Positions 1 to 8,172 of a DNA stretch of 64,000 nucleotides are shown here, in pieces (within the stretch, counting starts at the first letter, position 1; each line of letters starts with the position of its first letter). A program made the position numbers and the translations under genes. Source of the stretch: Aliarcobacter cryaerophilus ATCC 43158. GTDB lineage: Bacteria > Campylobacterota > Campylobacteria > Campylobacterales > Arcobacteraceae. The stretch is from the NCBI RefSeq assembly GCF_003660105.1, contig NZ_CP032823.1, positions 1,550,001 through 1,614,000 of the forward strand. Reading direction: 5' to 3'. The notes beneath the pieces were generated by a model, which was given only the letters and a program-made list of their open reading frames with translations, was not told where the DNA came from and did not search any database.

Positions 1-246
1 GTTTTTGCAAAAAAAGATATACCAACGGATATACCTGAGTTTGTTTTTGAAGGTGAGATTTGGATTTGTCAAGCTTTAGTTGATTCAAAATTAGTTGATT
101 CAACTTCACAAGCAAGAAGAGATATAAATTCAAATGCAGTATCAGTGAATCAAGAGAAAATAAGCGATGATAAGTTAAACTTAACTTTTGGCGAATATAT
201 ATTACAAAAAGGTAAAAAAAATTTCGCTAAGATAGTAATAAAATAA
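1..246 (+). CDS. tyrS: Tyrosyl-tRNA synthetase, C-terminal fragment (5' end outside window)
   Basis: The frame is open from base 1 to the TAA at 244-246 and gives the last 81 residues of a protein. The stretch WICQALVDSKLVDSTSQARR followed by DINSNAVSVN and a final FGEYILQKGKKNFAKIVIK looks like the S4-type RNA-binding domain that ends bacterial TyrS, the enzyme that charges tRNA-Tyr in the cytoplasm. Context supports this: in Campylobacter jejuni tyrS is followed by a nitronate monooxygenase and amiA, the same two genes found next here. The catalytic Rossmann part is missing because the window starts inside the gene. A tRNA-Tyr gene is also present in the window, at 11946. Confidence 0.8.
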   Translation, partial: VFAKKDIPTDIPEFVFEGEIWICQALVDSKLVDSTSQARRDINSNAVSVNQEKISDDKLNLTFGEYILQKGKKNFAKIVIK

Positions 247-257
247 AAAGGGCTTTT

Positions 258-1337
258 GTGAAAATAGGAAAATATGAGATAAAACATCCAATAATTCAAG
301 GTGGTATGGGTGTAGGAATTAGCTGGGATCAATTAGCAGGACATGTTAGTCTTGAAGGTGGTTTAGGAGTAATTTCAGCAGTTGGTACAGGATACTATAA
401 AAAACTTAGCCCAAAAGTAAATATTATTATGAAAAAAGATAAACCAAAAGAGGTTTTAAATTTTTATAGCAAAGATGCATTAAAAGAGATATTCGACAAT
501 GCAAGAAAGATTTGTGGCAATTTACCACTTGCTTGTAATATTTTATATGCTATTAATGACTATGGAAGAGTAGTACGTGATGCATGTGAAGCAGGTGCAA
601 ATATTATAATAACAGGTGCTGGAATTCCAACAAATATGCCAGAATTTACAAAAAACTTTCCAGATGTTGCACTTGTGCCAATTGTATCAAGTGCAAGAGC
701 TTTAAAGCTTATTTGTAAAAAATGGCAAAGATACAATAAAATACCAGATGCTGTAATTGTTGAAGGACCTTTAAGTGGAGGACATCAAGGTTTTAAATAT
801 GAAGATTGTTACAAAGAAGAGTTTCAACTAGAAAATATTATTCCTCCAGTAATTGAAGAAGCTAAAAACTGGGGAAATATTCCTGTTATTGCAGCAGGTG
901 GAGTTTGGGATAAAAAAGATATTGATAAATTTTTATCTTTAGGTTGTGCTGGAGTTCAAATGGCTACTAGATTTATAGGAACAAATGAGTGTGATGCAGA
1001 TGCTAAATTTAAAGATGTTTTACTAAATGCAAAAGAAGAAGATATTATTTTAATGAGTTCTCCTGTGGGGCTTCCTGCTCGTGGAGTTAAAACAAATCTT
1101 CAATTCTCAATAGAAAACCATACTGCACCAAAAGTTCAATGTATATCAAACTGTGTAGCACCATGTAATCGTGGGACTGAAGCAAAAATTGTTGGTTATT
1201 GTATTGCTGATAGACTAGGTGCTGCATACAAAGGTGATGTAGATACTGGTCTATTTTTCTCTGGTTCAAATGGATATAAAATTGATAAGATAATCTCTGT
1301 TAAAGAGTTAATGGAAAAATTAACTAAAGGAGAGTAG
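258..1337 (+). CDS. Nitronate monooxygenase / NPD-family FMN flavoprotein
   Basis: This is a 359-residue TIM-barrel flavoprotein of the 2-nitropropane dioxygenase (NMO) family. Family features are the N-terminal PIIQGGMGVGIS, the GPLSGGHQGF loop carrying the usual catalytic His, and the phosphate-binding AAGGVWD plus GVQMATRF segments. Such enzymes oxidise nitronates, and relatives include the FabK enoyl-ACP reductases; the physiological substrate cannot be told from sequence. The start is GTG, 11 bases after the tyrS stop, which implies co-transcription with tyrS. The stop codon lies beside the ribosome-binding site of amiA. The C-terminal half holds a Cys cluster (CISNCVAPCNRG) seen in long NMO-type proteins of this phylum. 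Confidence 0.85.
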   Translation: MKIGKYEIKHPIIQGGMGVGISWDQLAGHVSLEGGLGVISAVGTGYYKKLSPKVNIIMKKDKPKEVLNFYSKDALKEIFDNARKICGNLPLACNILYAINDYGRVVRDACEAGANIIITGAGIPTNMPEFTKNFPDVALVPIVSSARALKLICKKWQRYNKIPDAVIVEGPLSGGHQGFKYEDCYKEEFQLENIIPPVIEEAKNWGNIPVIAAGGVWDKKDIDKFLSLGCAGVQMATRFIGTNECDADAKFKDVLLNAKEEDIILMSSPVGLPARGVKTNLQFSIENHTAPKVQCISNCVAPCNRGTEAKIVGYCIADRLGAAYKGDVDTGLFFSGSNGYKIDKIISVKELMEKLTKGE

Positions 1338-1342
1338 TTATT
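1326..1342 (+). promoter_or_regulatory. Strong Shine-Dalgarno pointing to an ATT start codon for amiA
   Basis: AAAGGAGAG at 1326-1334 overlaps the end of the upstream gene and lies five bases before ATT at 1340-1342. Translation from ATT gives a complete signal peptide for a protein that must be exported. No standard start codon exists between the in-frame stop at 1325 and the end of the signal peptide. This ribosome site decides the start. Confidence 0.6.
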
Positions 1343-3142
1343 TTAACTAAATTCTTTATATGCCTTACACTTATTATCAATATATCTTTTGCCTCTAGCT
1401 TGGAAGAGCAGTACAAAGAGGCAAGGATAGAGTTTTTAAAATCTTCACTAAGAAAAGATGAAAATCAAAAAATTGATGATTTAAAAAAAATTATTGAACT
1501 AGGAAAAAAGTTAAACAAAGATATAAGACCAGATGAAAAAAAATTAGCTGTTTTAGATAAAACTATCAAAAGCAAAAATAGTAAAAATATACAAACATCA
1601 GAAACTTCTTCAAATACTCAAAATGATAAACAAACAAAAAATAAACAATCAAATCTTTTATATTCTATAAAAAATGTTACAACCTCAAATAACTCAATAA
1701 TAATCGATTTTAATGTTGATATAAAAAAAGATGATATTAAGTTTTTTGAGCTAAAACCTTCTCCTTTATATAGAGATGTTTTTGATATAAAAGGTTATTT
1801 TAAAGATGCTCTTGCTACAAAGCTATCAATTCAAGGCGAAGAACAAATTACAATAGGACAGTTTCAACCAGATGTTTTAAGAATTGTAATTTCAGGAAAT
1901 AATAATCCAGATACATCTTATAAAATAACAAAAAGACAACTAATAATAGATATAAATAGCAAGCAATCAACAAAAAAAGATGAACAAATAAAAGAAATTT
2001 CAAAACCAGAAGTTCAACTGAGTTCAAATAGTGAAGATATGGTTGATTTAAAAAATTCTATTCGTTCTATTTCATCTAGTGGAGATAGTATTAATATAAA
2101 ATTTAATAAAAAAATATCAAAAAAAGATTTAAAGTATTCTACTATTAAGCAAAATGGAAATTTTGAATATATTTTTGATATTACTGGAAAATACAAATAT
2201 GTGGAGCCTACAAAACTAAGCTTAACTAGTATAGATAAAGTTATTACTACAGAAAATGAAAATAGTGTAAGAATTAGATTAATAAATAAAAACAATCCTA
2301 AAATTAAATATATATTAAAATCAAATGAGATAACTATCGAAGTTTTGGAGTCTCAAACTGAAAAAGTAGAAATTGCTCAAAATAATAATGAATCTAATAG
2401 TAAAACTAATCTTCCAACAAAAAGCTCAAAACAAGTTCAAAATACAACTCCAAAAATTGCTATAAATAAAACAATAGTTATAGATGCAGGACATGGTGGA
2501 GATGATGTTGGTGCTGTTGGACCAAATAAACAGTATGAAAAAGTTATAAATTTAGAAGTAACAAGATATCTTGAAAATATTCTAAAACAAAGAGGATACA
2601 AAGTGTATCTAACTAGATCAACTGATAGATTTATTAAAGTTATGGATAGAACTATTTTAGCAAATGAAAAAAATGCTGATCTTTTTATCTCAATACATAC
2701 AAACTCTATGCCAAAAGAGAAAGCTAGTAGTACAAGTGGTATTGAGACATTTTTCCTAAGCCCCGCAAGAAGTGAAAGAGCAAAAAAAGTTGCTGCTTTG
2801 GAAAATAAAGATGATATTAGAGAGATGAGTGAAAGTTCAAAAAATGTATTTCTAGAGAGCTTAAATCGTCCAAGAATTACAGCTTCTCATAAATTTGCAA
2901 TAGATGTTCAATCAGGACTTTTACAAGCTGCTAGAACAAAATATAAAGATGTAAGGGATACTGGAGTTAAAGAGGGTCCATTTTGGGTTTTAGTTGGTGC
3001 TCAAATGCCATCTATTCTTATTGAATTAGGATTTATATCTCATCCTATTGAAAGCAAAAGATTATATGAAAAAGATTATCAGCAAATACTTGCAAATGGT
3101 ATTGCTAATGGAATAGATTCTTACTTTCTAAAAAATCCTTAA
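1340..3142 (+). CDS. amiA: Periplasmic N-acetylmuramoyl-L-alanine amidase AmiA with two AMIN domains
   Basis: This zinc amidase cleaves the peptide stem from peptidoglycan, needed for daughter-cell separation. From the start chosen here it has 600 residues: a signal peptide (LTKFFICLTLIINISFA, cut near FA/SS), two beta-rich AMIN domains (about 108-195 and 235-330), and an Amidase_3 domain (about 375-598) with DAGHGG, the Glu of QYEKVINLEV, SIHTNS and LIELGFISH supplying zinc ligands and the catalytic Glu. No ATG, GTG or TTG precedes the signal peptide in frame; the first TTG (1400) would remove it. The frame opens after a TAA at 1325 and has AAAGGAGAG at 1326-1334, placing ATT at 1340 at ideal spacing. 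The start is therefore an inference. It overlaps the convergent Nudix gene by 38 bases. Confidence 0.85.
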   Translation: MLTKFFICLTLIINISFASSLEEQYKEARIEFLKSSLRKDENQKIDDLKKIIELGKKLNKDIRPDEKKLAVLDKTIKSKNSKNIQTSETSSNTQNDKQTKNKQSNLLYSIKNVTTSNNSIIIDFNVDIKKDDIKFFELKPSPLYRDVFDIKGYFKDALATKLSIQGEEQITIGQFQPDVLRIVISGNNNPDTSYKITKRQLIIDINSKQSTKKDEQIKEISKPEVQLSSNSEDMVDLKNSIRSISSSGDSINIKFNKKISKKDLKYSTIKQNGNFEYIFDITGKYKYVEPTKLSLTSIDKVITTENENSVRIRLINKNNPKIKYILKSNEITIEVLESQTEKVEIAQNNNESNSKTNLPTKSSKQVQNTTPKIAINKTIVIDAGHGGDDVGAVGPNKQYEKVINLEVTRYLENILKQRGYKVYLTRSTDRFIKVMDRTILANEKNADLFISIHTNSMPKEKASSTSGIETFFLSPARSERAKKVAALENKDDIREMSESSKNVFLESLNRPRITASHKFAIDVQSGLLQAARTKYKDVRDTGVKEGPFWVLVGAQMPSILIELGFISHPIESKRLYEKDYQQILANGIANGIDSYFLKNP

Positions 3143-3548
3143 TTTGTGATACCATTTTTTTTTGCATTGACTTTATCTTTGGAAGTTTTTTTAATGAAAA
3201 GAATTTTACTTTTGAATTTTCCCAAGAGAGATATTCACTTTTTAAAGTATTACCATTAAAATATCTATCCATATTTTCAATATTTGAAGAATTTACAAGC
3301 CAAACTCCAATATCTTTTTCTTGATTTATCTGTTCAAAATACTCTTCAAAAAGTTCAATATCAATAGAAATTGAACTCTCTTCAAAAAACTCTCTTTTTG
3401 CACACATAAAAGCAGTCTCATTTTTTACTTTTGTACCTTTTAAACATCCCCATTTATCGTCACTTGCAACATCTAAACACAAAAGAATTTTAACACCTTT
3501 TTTTGTTACAATATATGGAACTATTCCATAAGTTTTTGTATGACTCAT
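3105..3548 (-). CDS. Nudix hydrolase
   Basis: A 147-residue cytosolic Nudix protein. The Nudix box is readable as GTKVKNE, seven residues, then REFFEESSI; it fits G-x5-E-x7-REUxEExGU except that the second-last Gly is Ser. These enzymes hydrolyse nucleoside diphosphates linked to another group; the N-terminus (YGIVPYIVTKKGVKILLC) is typical of small house-cleaning members, and the substrate is unknown. The 3' end overlaps the 3' end of amiA by 38 bases in convergent orientation. Downstream of the LptF/G permease gene, which ends 11 bases before its ATG, it probably belongs to the rplY-pth-permease transcript. Confidence 0.8.
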   Translation of the reverse strand: MSHTKTYGIVPYIVTKKGVKILLCLDVASDDKWGCLKGTKVKNETAFMCAKREFFEESSISIDIELFEEYFEQINQEKDIGVWLVNSSNIENMDRYFNGNTLKSEYLSWENSKVKFFSLKKLPKIKSMQKKMVSQIKDFLESKNLFH

Positions 3549-3559
3549 TATTTTAAATC

Positions 3560-4627
3560 CTATATAGTTTTTATTCTAGATTGATAAACATACATGGCTA
3601 TTGCAAACCAAATAATCAAAGGTAGCAATAAAGATAACTCAGGGTTTAAAACCCCAGAACTAGTAATTTTAAATAAAAAGAAAAAAACTCCCCAAACAAT
3701 TAAAGTACCAAAAATACCAAAAGATACAAAAATTCCTAATCTAAAAAATCTACTATTTAGAGAACTATATGCAAATACCAAAAAAAGTAGTGGTATTATA
3801 AAAAATGGAACAAATAGCTGATTATATATATTTCCTCTTATTTTTGAAGTGTTTACACCTTGTTTTTCCAACAAAAACATAGCATTTATTGCATCTAGCA
3901 ATGAAGAGTCATTTCTTGCTTCATATACATTGTCCAATATTTTTGGCTGAAAACCATCTAATGTATTTAAAAATTTCTCATATTTTATTGTGAGTTTAGA
4001 GTTCATATCAAGCTCTTTTGGTTTTGTAGTAATTTTTGCATCTACAATATACCATTTATTGTTTTGAAAATATGCTTTTTGTGCAACAATAGTTTCAACA
4101 ACATCTTTTCCATCTACTTTAAAAATATGTATATTTTCTGCTCTTTTTTCAAGTGGAAAAAGCTTTTGAAAATATACAAAATTATCGTTATATTTCAAAA
4201 ATATATCACTTTTTGTACTTGAGAAGTACTCATTGTCTAAAATCTTCTTTTTTTGTTCATAAGAGTATGCCAAAGGTGTCATTTGCAAAAGTATTAAAAC
4301 TACTAAAAATATTAAACCTAAAGATAATATAGGAAAAAATATATTTGTTCTTCCAGCTCCTAAAGAGTAAAATGCAACATATTCATTATTTTTGATAAAT
4401 GTTATTAAAGTTGAAATCCAAGCAAAAACTATTGATAAAGGAAGAGTTAAAGTAAGTGTAAAAAATGCATTATAAAATATATATAGTAACTGTAAGTTTG
4501 CTGATTGTGGTATAGATTTAAAATTTTGTAAAAAGTCAATTCCTACAAAAAATATCTCTAAAGATAGTAAAATTATAATAAAGTTTTTAAGATATTTTTC
4601 AATTATATATTTTGTTAAAATACTCAT
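3560..4627 (-). CDS. LptF/LptG-family (YjgP/YjgQ) lipopolysaccharide export permease
   Basis: This 355-residue membrane protein has three N-terminal transmembrane segments, a soluble periplasmic region of roughly 160 residues (about 115-275) and three C-terminal segments, the layout of LptF/LptG. In the family these subunits pair with the LptB ATPase to pull lipopolysaccharide from the inner membrane into the Lpt bridge. The start ATG overlaps the pth stop by four bases, so translation is likely coupled. In C. jejuni the rplY-pth-permease order is the same. Whether this is the F or G paralogue cannot be decided from this copy alone, and the partner is not in the window. Confidence 0.85.
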   Translation of the reverse strand: MSILTKYIIEKYLKNFIIILLSLEIFFVGIDFLQNFKSIPQSANLQLLYIFYNAFFTLTLTLPLSIVFAWISTLITFIKNNEYVAFYSLGAGRTNIFFPILSLGLIFLVVLILLQMTPLAYSYEQKKKILDNEYFSSTKSDIFLKYNDNFVYFQKLFPLEKRAENIHIFKVDGKDVVETIVAQKAYFQNNKWYIVDAKITTKPKELDMNSKLTIKYEKFLNTLDGFQPKILDNVYEARNDSSLLDAINAMFLLEKQGVNTSKIRGNIYNQLFVPFFIIPLLFLVFAYSSLNSRFFRLGIFVSFGIFGTLIVWGVFFFLFKITSSGVLNPELSLLLPLIIWFAIAMYVYQSRIKTI

Positions 4628-5187
4628 TTAGTCTGCTTTAATGTAAATTTAGCCTTAACTTCGTCAATACCTAGTTGTTTCAAAGATTCAACACAAGAAG
4701 CAACATGTGGAATAATTTTATTATTTAGCTCTTCAAACTCTGTTTTACTAAAATCGCTTAAAACATAGTTTGCAACATCCTCTTTATCTTTTGGTTTTCC
4801 AATACCAACTCTAACTCTTATATACTCTTTTGTAATATGGCTATCAAGAGATTTCAAACCATTATGTCCTCCATGACCTCCACCTATTTTAAACTTAACA
4901 GTTCCAAAAGGCAAATCTATATCATCATGAATAATAATAATATTTTCTAAATCAACTTTGTAATAATCCATAATATTTTTTACAGCAATTCCTGAATTAT
5001 TCATATATGTAGTTGGTTTAGAAAATAGATTATATCCTGATTTTAAAAGAGTTGATTGAAAGTTTGAGTTATTTATAGAAGTTGTATTTAGATTTTTAGT
5101 CATAAAATCTACGACTAAAAATCCAATGTTGTGTCTTGTATTTTGGTATTTTTCACCAATATTTCCAAGACCAACAATCAAATACAT
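4624..5187 (-). CDS. pth: Peptidyl-tRNA hydrolase
   Basis: A 187-residue enzyme that frees peptides from prematurely dropped peptidyl-tRNA. The family signature is complete: VGLGNIGEKYQNTRHNIGF at the N-terminus with the catalytic His19, TYMNNSG, IIHDDIDLPFG with the catalytic Asp, and the basic GGGHGGHNGLKS loop. Length matches the bacterial family. It sits nine bases downstream of rplY and overlaps the LptF/G gene by four bases, so the three genes look like one operon. Confidence 0.96.
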   Translation of the reverse strand: MYLIVGLGNIGEKYQNTRHNIGFLVVDFMTKNLNTTSINNSNFQSTLLKSGYNLFSKPTTYMNNSGIAVKNIMDYYKVDLENIIIIHDDIDLPFGTVKFKIGGGHGGHNGLKSLDSHITKEYIRVRVGIGKPKDKEDVANYVLSDFSKTEFEELNNKIIPHVASCVESLKQLGIDEVKAKFTLKQTK

Positions 5188-5196
5188 ATGCTTTAA

Positions 5197-5733
5197 TTAT
5201 TTAGCTTTTATTATACCAACGATTGGAACTCGTGGGTCTAAATAACAATCAACACCTTCTGGAAGTGTAATATCTCTTAAAAGAATATTATCCCCTGTAT
5301 CCAAATTTGTAACATCTAAAGTGATATTGTTTGGTAAATTTTCAATTGTACATTTAACTGGAATTCTTCTAGTATGTAACATTAAAAGACCTTTATTTTT
5401 AAGACCTTTTGCACTTCCTGTTGCTACAACTGGGATAAAATATGAAGCTCTAACACCTTTTTGAGCAACCATTAAATCAACATGCAATAAATCAGAAGTA
5501 ATTGGACATTTTTGATATTCTCTTACAACTACGTTTAAAACTTTTCCATCTACTTTTACATCAAAAGCTAGTGTAGTTTTATTTTTTAAAAACTTAATAT
5601 ACTCATTTCTTTTGAATGCTGCAGAGATATTCTCAAGCCCTTTTCCGTAGATATTTGCAATTAAATATCCTTCTTTTCTTAAAGCTTTTACAGCTGGTTT
5701 AGTTATACTATCTCTTACGATACCATCTAACAT
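5197..5733 (-). CDS. rplY: 50S ribosomal protein L25/Ctc (long, two-domain form)
   Basis: A 178-residue L25 of the general-stress Ctc type: an N-terminal 5S rRNA-binding L25 domain (about 1-90, with [20 protein letters not shown]) followed by the C-terminal beta domain (about 95-178, with [22 protein letters not shown]). The short E. coli L25 lacks the second domain. It leads the rplY-pth-LptF/G operon, and a good -10 element lies 35 bases upstream of its ATG. Confidence 0.95.
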   Translation of the reverse strand: MLDGIVRDSITKPAVKALRKEGYLIANIYGKGLENISAAFKRNEYIKFLKNKTTLAFDVKVDGKVLNVVVREYQKCPITSDLLHVDLMVAQKGVRASYFIPVVATGSAKGLKNKGLLMLHTRRIPVKCTIENLPNNITLDVTNLDTGDNILLRDITLPEGVDCYLDPRVPIVGIIKAK

Positions 5734-5768
5734 TTTTGTCCTTTGTTTTAATTTTAAATTGGACGCGG

Positions 5769-5774
5769 ATTATA
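5769..5774 (-). promoter_or_regulatory. -10 element (TATAAT) of the rplY operon promoter with GC-rich discriminator
   Basis: Read on the minus strand the hexamer is a perfect TATAAT, immediately followed by CCGCGTCC, a GC block that stands out in this AT-rich sequence. The expected transcript start gives a leader of roughly 25-30 bases before the rplY ATG. No convincing -35 box is visible, as is usual for sigma-70 promoters in this phylum. Confidence 0.55.
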
Positions 5775-5869
5775 TTTTAAATTTACTAAATATTAGGTTA
5801 AATTATAAGTTACATTTGCAACTCATAAATCATCTCATATACTAAAAAATATTTTAATTCAATTTTAGA

Positions 5870-5875
5870 TACAAT
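5870..5875 (+). promoter_or_regulatory. -10 element (TACAAT) upstream of folD
   Basis: TACAAT lies 43 bases before the folD ATG in the divergent rplY/folD gap and is preceded by T-rich sequence, the usual promoter style in Campylobacterota. The rest of this 185-base gap holds only the rplY promoter; no small gene or RNA was seen. Confidence 0.4.
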
Positions 5876-5918
5876 TTAATCTAAAAAATTTTAAATAACT
5901 TAATTATAAGGCAAAAAA

Positions 5919-6779
5919 ATGGTACTACTAGATGGAAAAATGCTATCAGCAAAGATAAAAGAAGAAGTAAAAGTTGAAGTTACTCAAATTGTAAAAGATA
6001 AAAATATAACTCCAGGACTTGCCGTTATTCTTGTAGGAAACGATGCAGCAAGTGCAACTTATGTAGCAAGTAAAGCAAAAGCATGTAAAGATGCTGGAAT
6101 TTACTCAGTTGTTCATGAAATGCCAGAAAGTATAACTCAAGAAGAGTTACTTGATACTATAAATATGATGAACAATAATCCAAAACTAGATGGTATTTTA
6201 GTACAACTTCCACTTCCAAAACATATAGATACAACTATTGTTTTAGAAAGTATAAATCCTTTAAAAGATGTGGATGGTTTCCACCCATACAATGTAGGAA
6301 GAATGGTTTCAAATCTTGATTCATTTTTAAGTGCAACTCCATTTGGTGTTATGAGAATGTTCGAAGAGCATAATATTAGTTTAAGTGGAAAAAATGTTGT
6401 AGTTATTGGAAGCAGTGATATTGTTGGAAAACCTATGGCATCACTTTTAATAAACAAAAAAGCAACTGTAACTGTTTGTAATAGCAGAACTGTAGATTTA
6501 AAATCTCATACTTTAAGAGCTGATATTATAATTATTGCTGTTGGAGTTCCATTTCTATTAAAAGCTGATATGGTAAAAGATGGTGCTGTTGTTATTGATG
6601 TTGGAATAAATAGACTTGAAAATGGAAAACTAGTTGGTGATGCTGATTTTGAAGGCTTAAAAGATAAGTGTTCACACTTAACTCCAGTTCCAGGTGGAGT
6701 TGGACCTATGACAATTGCAATGTTGCTTAAAAACACAATTAAAGCTGCAAAATTAAGAGAAAAAAGAGAAACAAAATAG
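5919..6779 (+). CDS. folD: Methylenetetrahydrofolate dehydrogenase / cyclohydrolase
   Basis: Bifunctional 286-residue FolD interconverts 5,10-methylene- and 10-formyl-tetrahydrofolate in the cytosol, feeding purine synthesis and the formyl donor used by Fmt (also in this window). Visible hallmarks are the catalytic YVASK (Tyr48, Lys52), ILVQLPLPKH, KDVDGFHPYNVGR, the NADP-binding VIGSSDIVGKPMA and the C-terminal PVPGGVGPMT. It is the first gene of a tight operon: the lepB ATG directly follows its TAG. Confidence 0.97.
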   Translation: MVLLDGKMLSAKIKEEVKVEVTQIVKDKNITPGLAVILVGNDAASATYVASKAKACKDAGIYSVVHEMPESITQEELLDTINMMNNNPKLDGILVQLPLPKHIDTTIVLESINPLKDVDGFHPYNVGRMVSNLDSFLSATPFGVMRMFEEHNISLSGKNVVVIGSSDIVGKPMASLLINKKATVTVCNSRTVDLKSHTLRADIIIIAVGVPFLLKADMVKDGAVVIDVGINRLENGKLVGDADFEGLKDKCSHLTPVPGGVGPMTIAMLLKNTIKAAKLREKRETK

Positions 6780-7562
6780 ATGTTAAAAAAAATTTATAAC
6801 TGGTCATCTTCTTGGACTGGTACAATAGTAATTGTACTTACAATTATCTTTTTTGTGGCTCAAGCTTTTGTAATTCCAAGTGGGAGTATGAAAAATACTC
6901 TTTTAATAGGTGATATGCTTTTTGTTAAAAAATTTGCATATGGAGTTCCAACTCCTACAATTCCTTGGATTGAAGTAAAAGTTTTACCAGATTTTAAAGG
7001 AAATGGTCATTTAATAGAAGGTGAACGACCAAAAAGAGGAGATATTGTAGTATTTAGATATCCTCATGATCCTGACATTCACTATGTAAAAAGAGCAGTT
7101 GCTACAAGTGGTGATACTATATTTTTAAAAAATAAAATTTTATATCTCCATCCTAAAGAGGGAAATGATTTTGTAAAAACTGAATTTAAAGATTATGAAA
7201 CTATTGATTTAAATGGAAAACTTTTTGTTGTAAGTCCTTACGAAAAAGAGCATAAAGGAATTCATAATGATCCAAATGTTACAAAAAATCTAGTTGCTCC
7301 AAAAGAGTTATTTGACATGCAAGAAATTGTTATACCAGAAGATGAAACATTTATGATGGGAGATAATCGTGACCACTCAAATGACTCAAGATTTTGGGGA
7401 AGTGTTCATTACAAATATATTGTTGGAAAACCTTGGTTTATATATTTTTCTTGGGATGATGATTATAAAATTAGATGGGATAGAGTTTTTAGAACTGTTG
7501 AGAGTTTAGAAAGTGATATTGATACAACAGTCGAAATTAAGCATGAGGAAGGAATTTATTAA
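6780..7562 (+). CDS. lepB: Signal peptidase I
   Basis: A 260-residue type I signal peptidase that removes signal peptides on the outer face of the inner membrane. One N-terminal membrane anchor (about 15-32) leads into the nucleophile box IPSGSMKNTLLIGD (Ser36), followed by the general-base region HYVKRAVATSGD (Lys104) and the conserved MGDNRDHSNDSRFWG. It starts directly after the folD stop and its own stop overlaps the rpiB start by one base (TAATG), so folD-lepB-rpiB are translationally linked. Confidence 0.96.
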   Translation: MLKKIYNWSSSWTGTIVIVLTIIFFVAQAFVIPSGSMKNTLLIGDMLFVKKFAYGVPTPTIPWIEVKVLPDFKGNGHLIEGERPKRGDIVVFRYPHDPDIHYVKRAVATSGDTIFLKNKILYLHPKEGNDFVKTEFKDYETIDLNGKLFVVSPYEKEHKGIHNDPNVTKNLVAPKELFDMQEIVIPEDETFMMGDNRDHSNDSRFWGSVHYKYIVGKPWFIYFSWDDDYKIRWDRVFRTVESLESDIDTTVEIKHEEGIY

Positions 7563-8017
7563 TGAAATATTTTATCGGGGCTGACCATGCTGGAATTGAG
7601 ATAAAAGCATTTGTAAAAGATTTATTTGAGCAAAGAGGACATGAAGTTGAAGATTTAGGTCCATATAATAAAGATAGAGTTGATTATCCTGATTTTGCAG
7701 CAAAAGTTTGTAAAAAAGTTTTAGAAAATAGTGGTTCAATGGGTATTTTAATCTGTGGAAGCGGGATTGGAATGAGTATGGCTGCAAATAAATTCGATGG
7801 AATAAGAGCAGCACTTTGTCACAATGAATACAGTGCAAGAATGGCTAGAAAACACAATGATGCAAATGTTATTTGTCTAGGTGAAAGAGTTAGTGGTGAA
7901 GGTATGATTGAAGCTATTATAAAAGCCTGGGATAAAGCAGAATTTGAAGAGGGAAGACACACACAAAGAGTTGAAAAAATAAACTCTTTAAGTAAAATTG
8001 GAAGCTGTAGAGCATAA
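7562..8017 (+). CDS. rpiB: Ribose-5-phosphate isomerase B
   Basis: A 151-residue RpiB interconverting ribose-5-phosphate and ribulose-5-phosphate in the pentose phosphate pathway. Family signs are GADHAGIE at the N-terminus, the CGSGIGMSMAANK loop with active-site Cys65, and HNEYSARMARKHNDANV with His98. The start ATG overlaps the lepB stop by one base. The LacA/RpiB fold is also used by related sugar isomerases, but length and motifs fit RpiB. Confidence 0.95.
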   Translation: MKYFIGADHAGIEIKAFVKDLFEQRGHEVEDLGPYNKDRVDYPDFAAKVCKKVLENSGSMGILICGSGIGMSMAANKFDGIRAALCHNEYSARMARKHNDANVICLGERVSGEGMIEAIIKAWDKAEFEEGRHTQRVEKINSLSKIGSCRA

Positions 8018-8043
8018 TTTAATTTTATACACAAGGAAATACT

Positions 8044-8172
8044 ATGGCTGATTGGCAAGTTTATTTGATGATGTCTGCAATTGTTGCAGCTATGTTGCTT
8101 GGAAAAAAACTTATGTTTTTTGATAGTAATAAAAAAAACAATGATGAAAAAATCAACAAGGACAAAAATTGA
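8044..8172 (+). CDS. Small single-span membrane protein (42 residues)
   Basis: A short reading frame begins with ATG at 8044 after a good AAGGA site at 8033-8037. It encodes a hydrophobic first half (VYLMMSAIVAAMLLGKKLMFF) and a charged, Lys/Asn/Asp-rich tail. Its TGA stop overlaps the TTG start of the next gene by four bases (TTGA), which argues strongly that it is really translated, because the downstream ribosome site lies inside its 3' end. Function is unknown; a single inner-membrane segment is the only visible feature. It fills the only gap in the otherwise continuous folD-lepB-rpiB-HD series. Confidence 0.65.
   Translation: MADWQVYLMMSAIVAAMLLGKKLMFFDSNKKNNDEKINKDKN

Noticed and set aside
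1087-1269. Minus-strand frame inside the nitronate monooxygenase gene
   Set aside because: Low-complexity translation, no ribosome site, fully inside a well-supported gene. The same applies to the other opposite-strand frames inside folD, rpiB, dbpA, aspA-side genes and letB.
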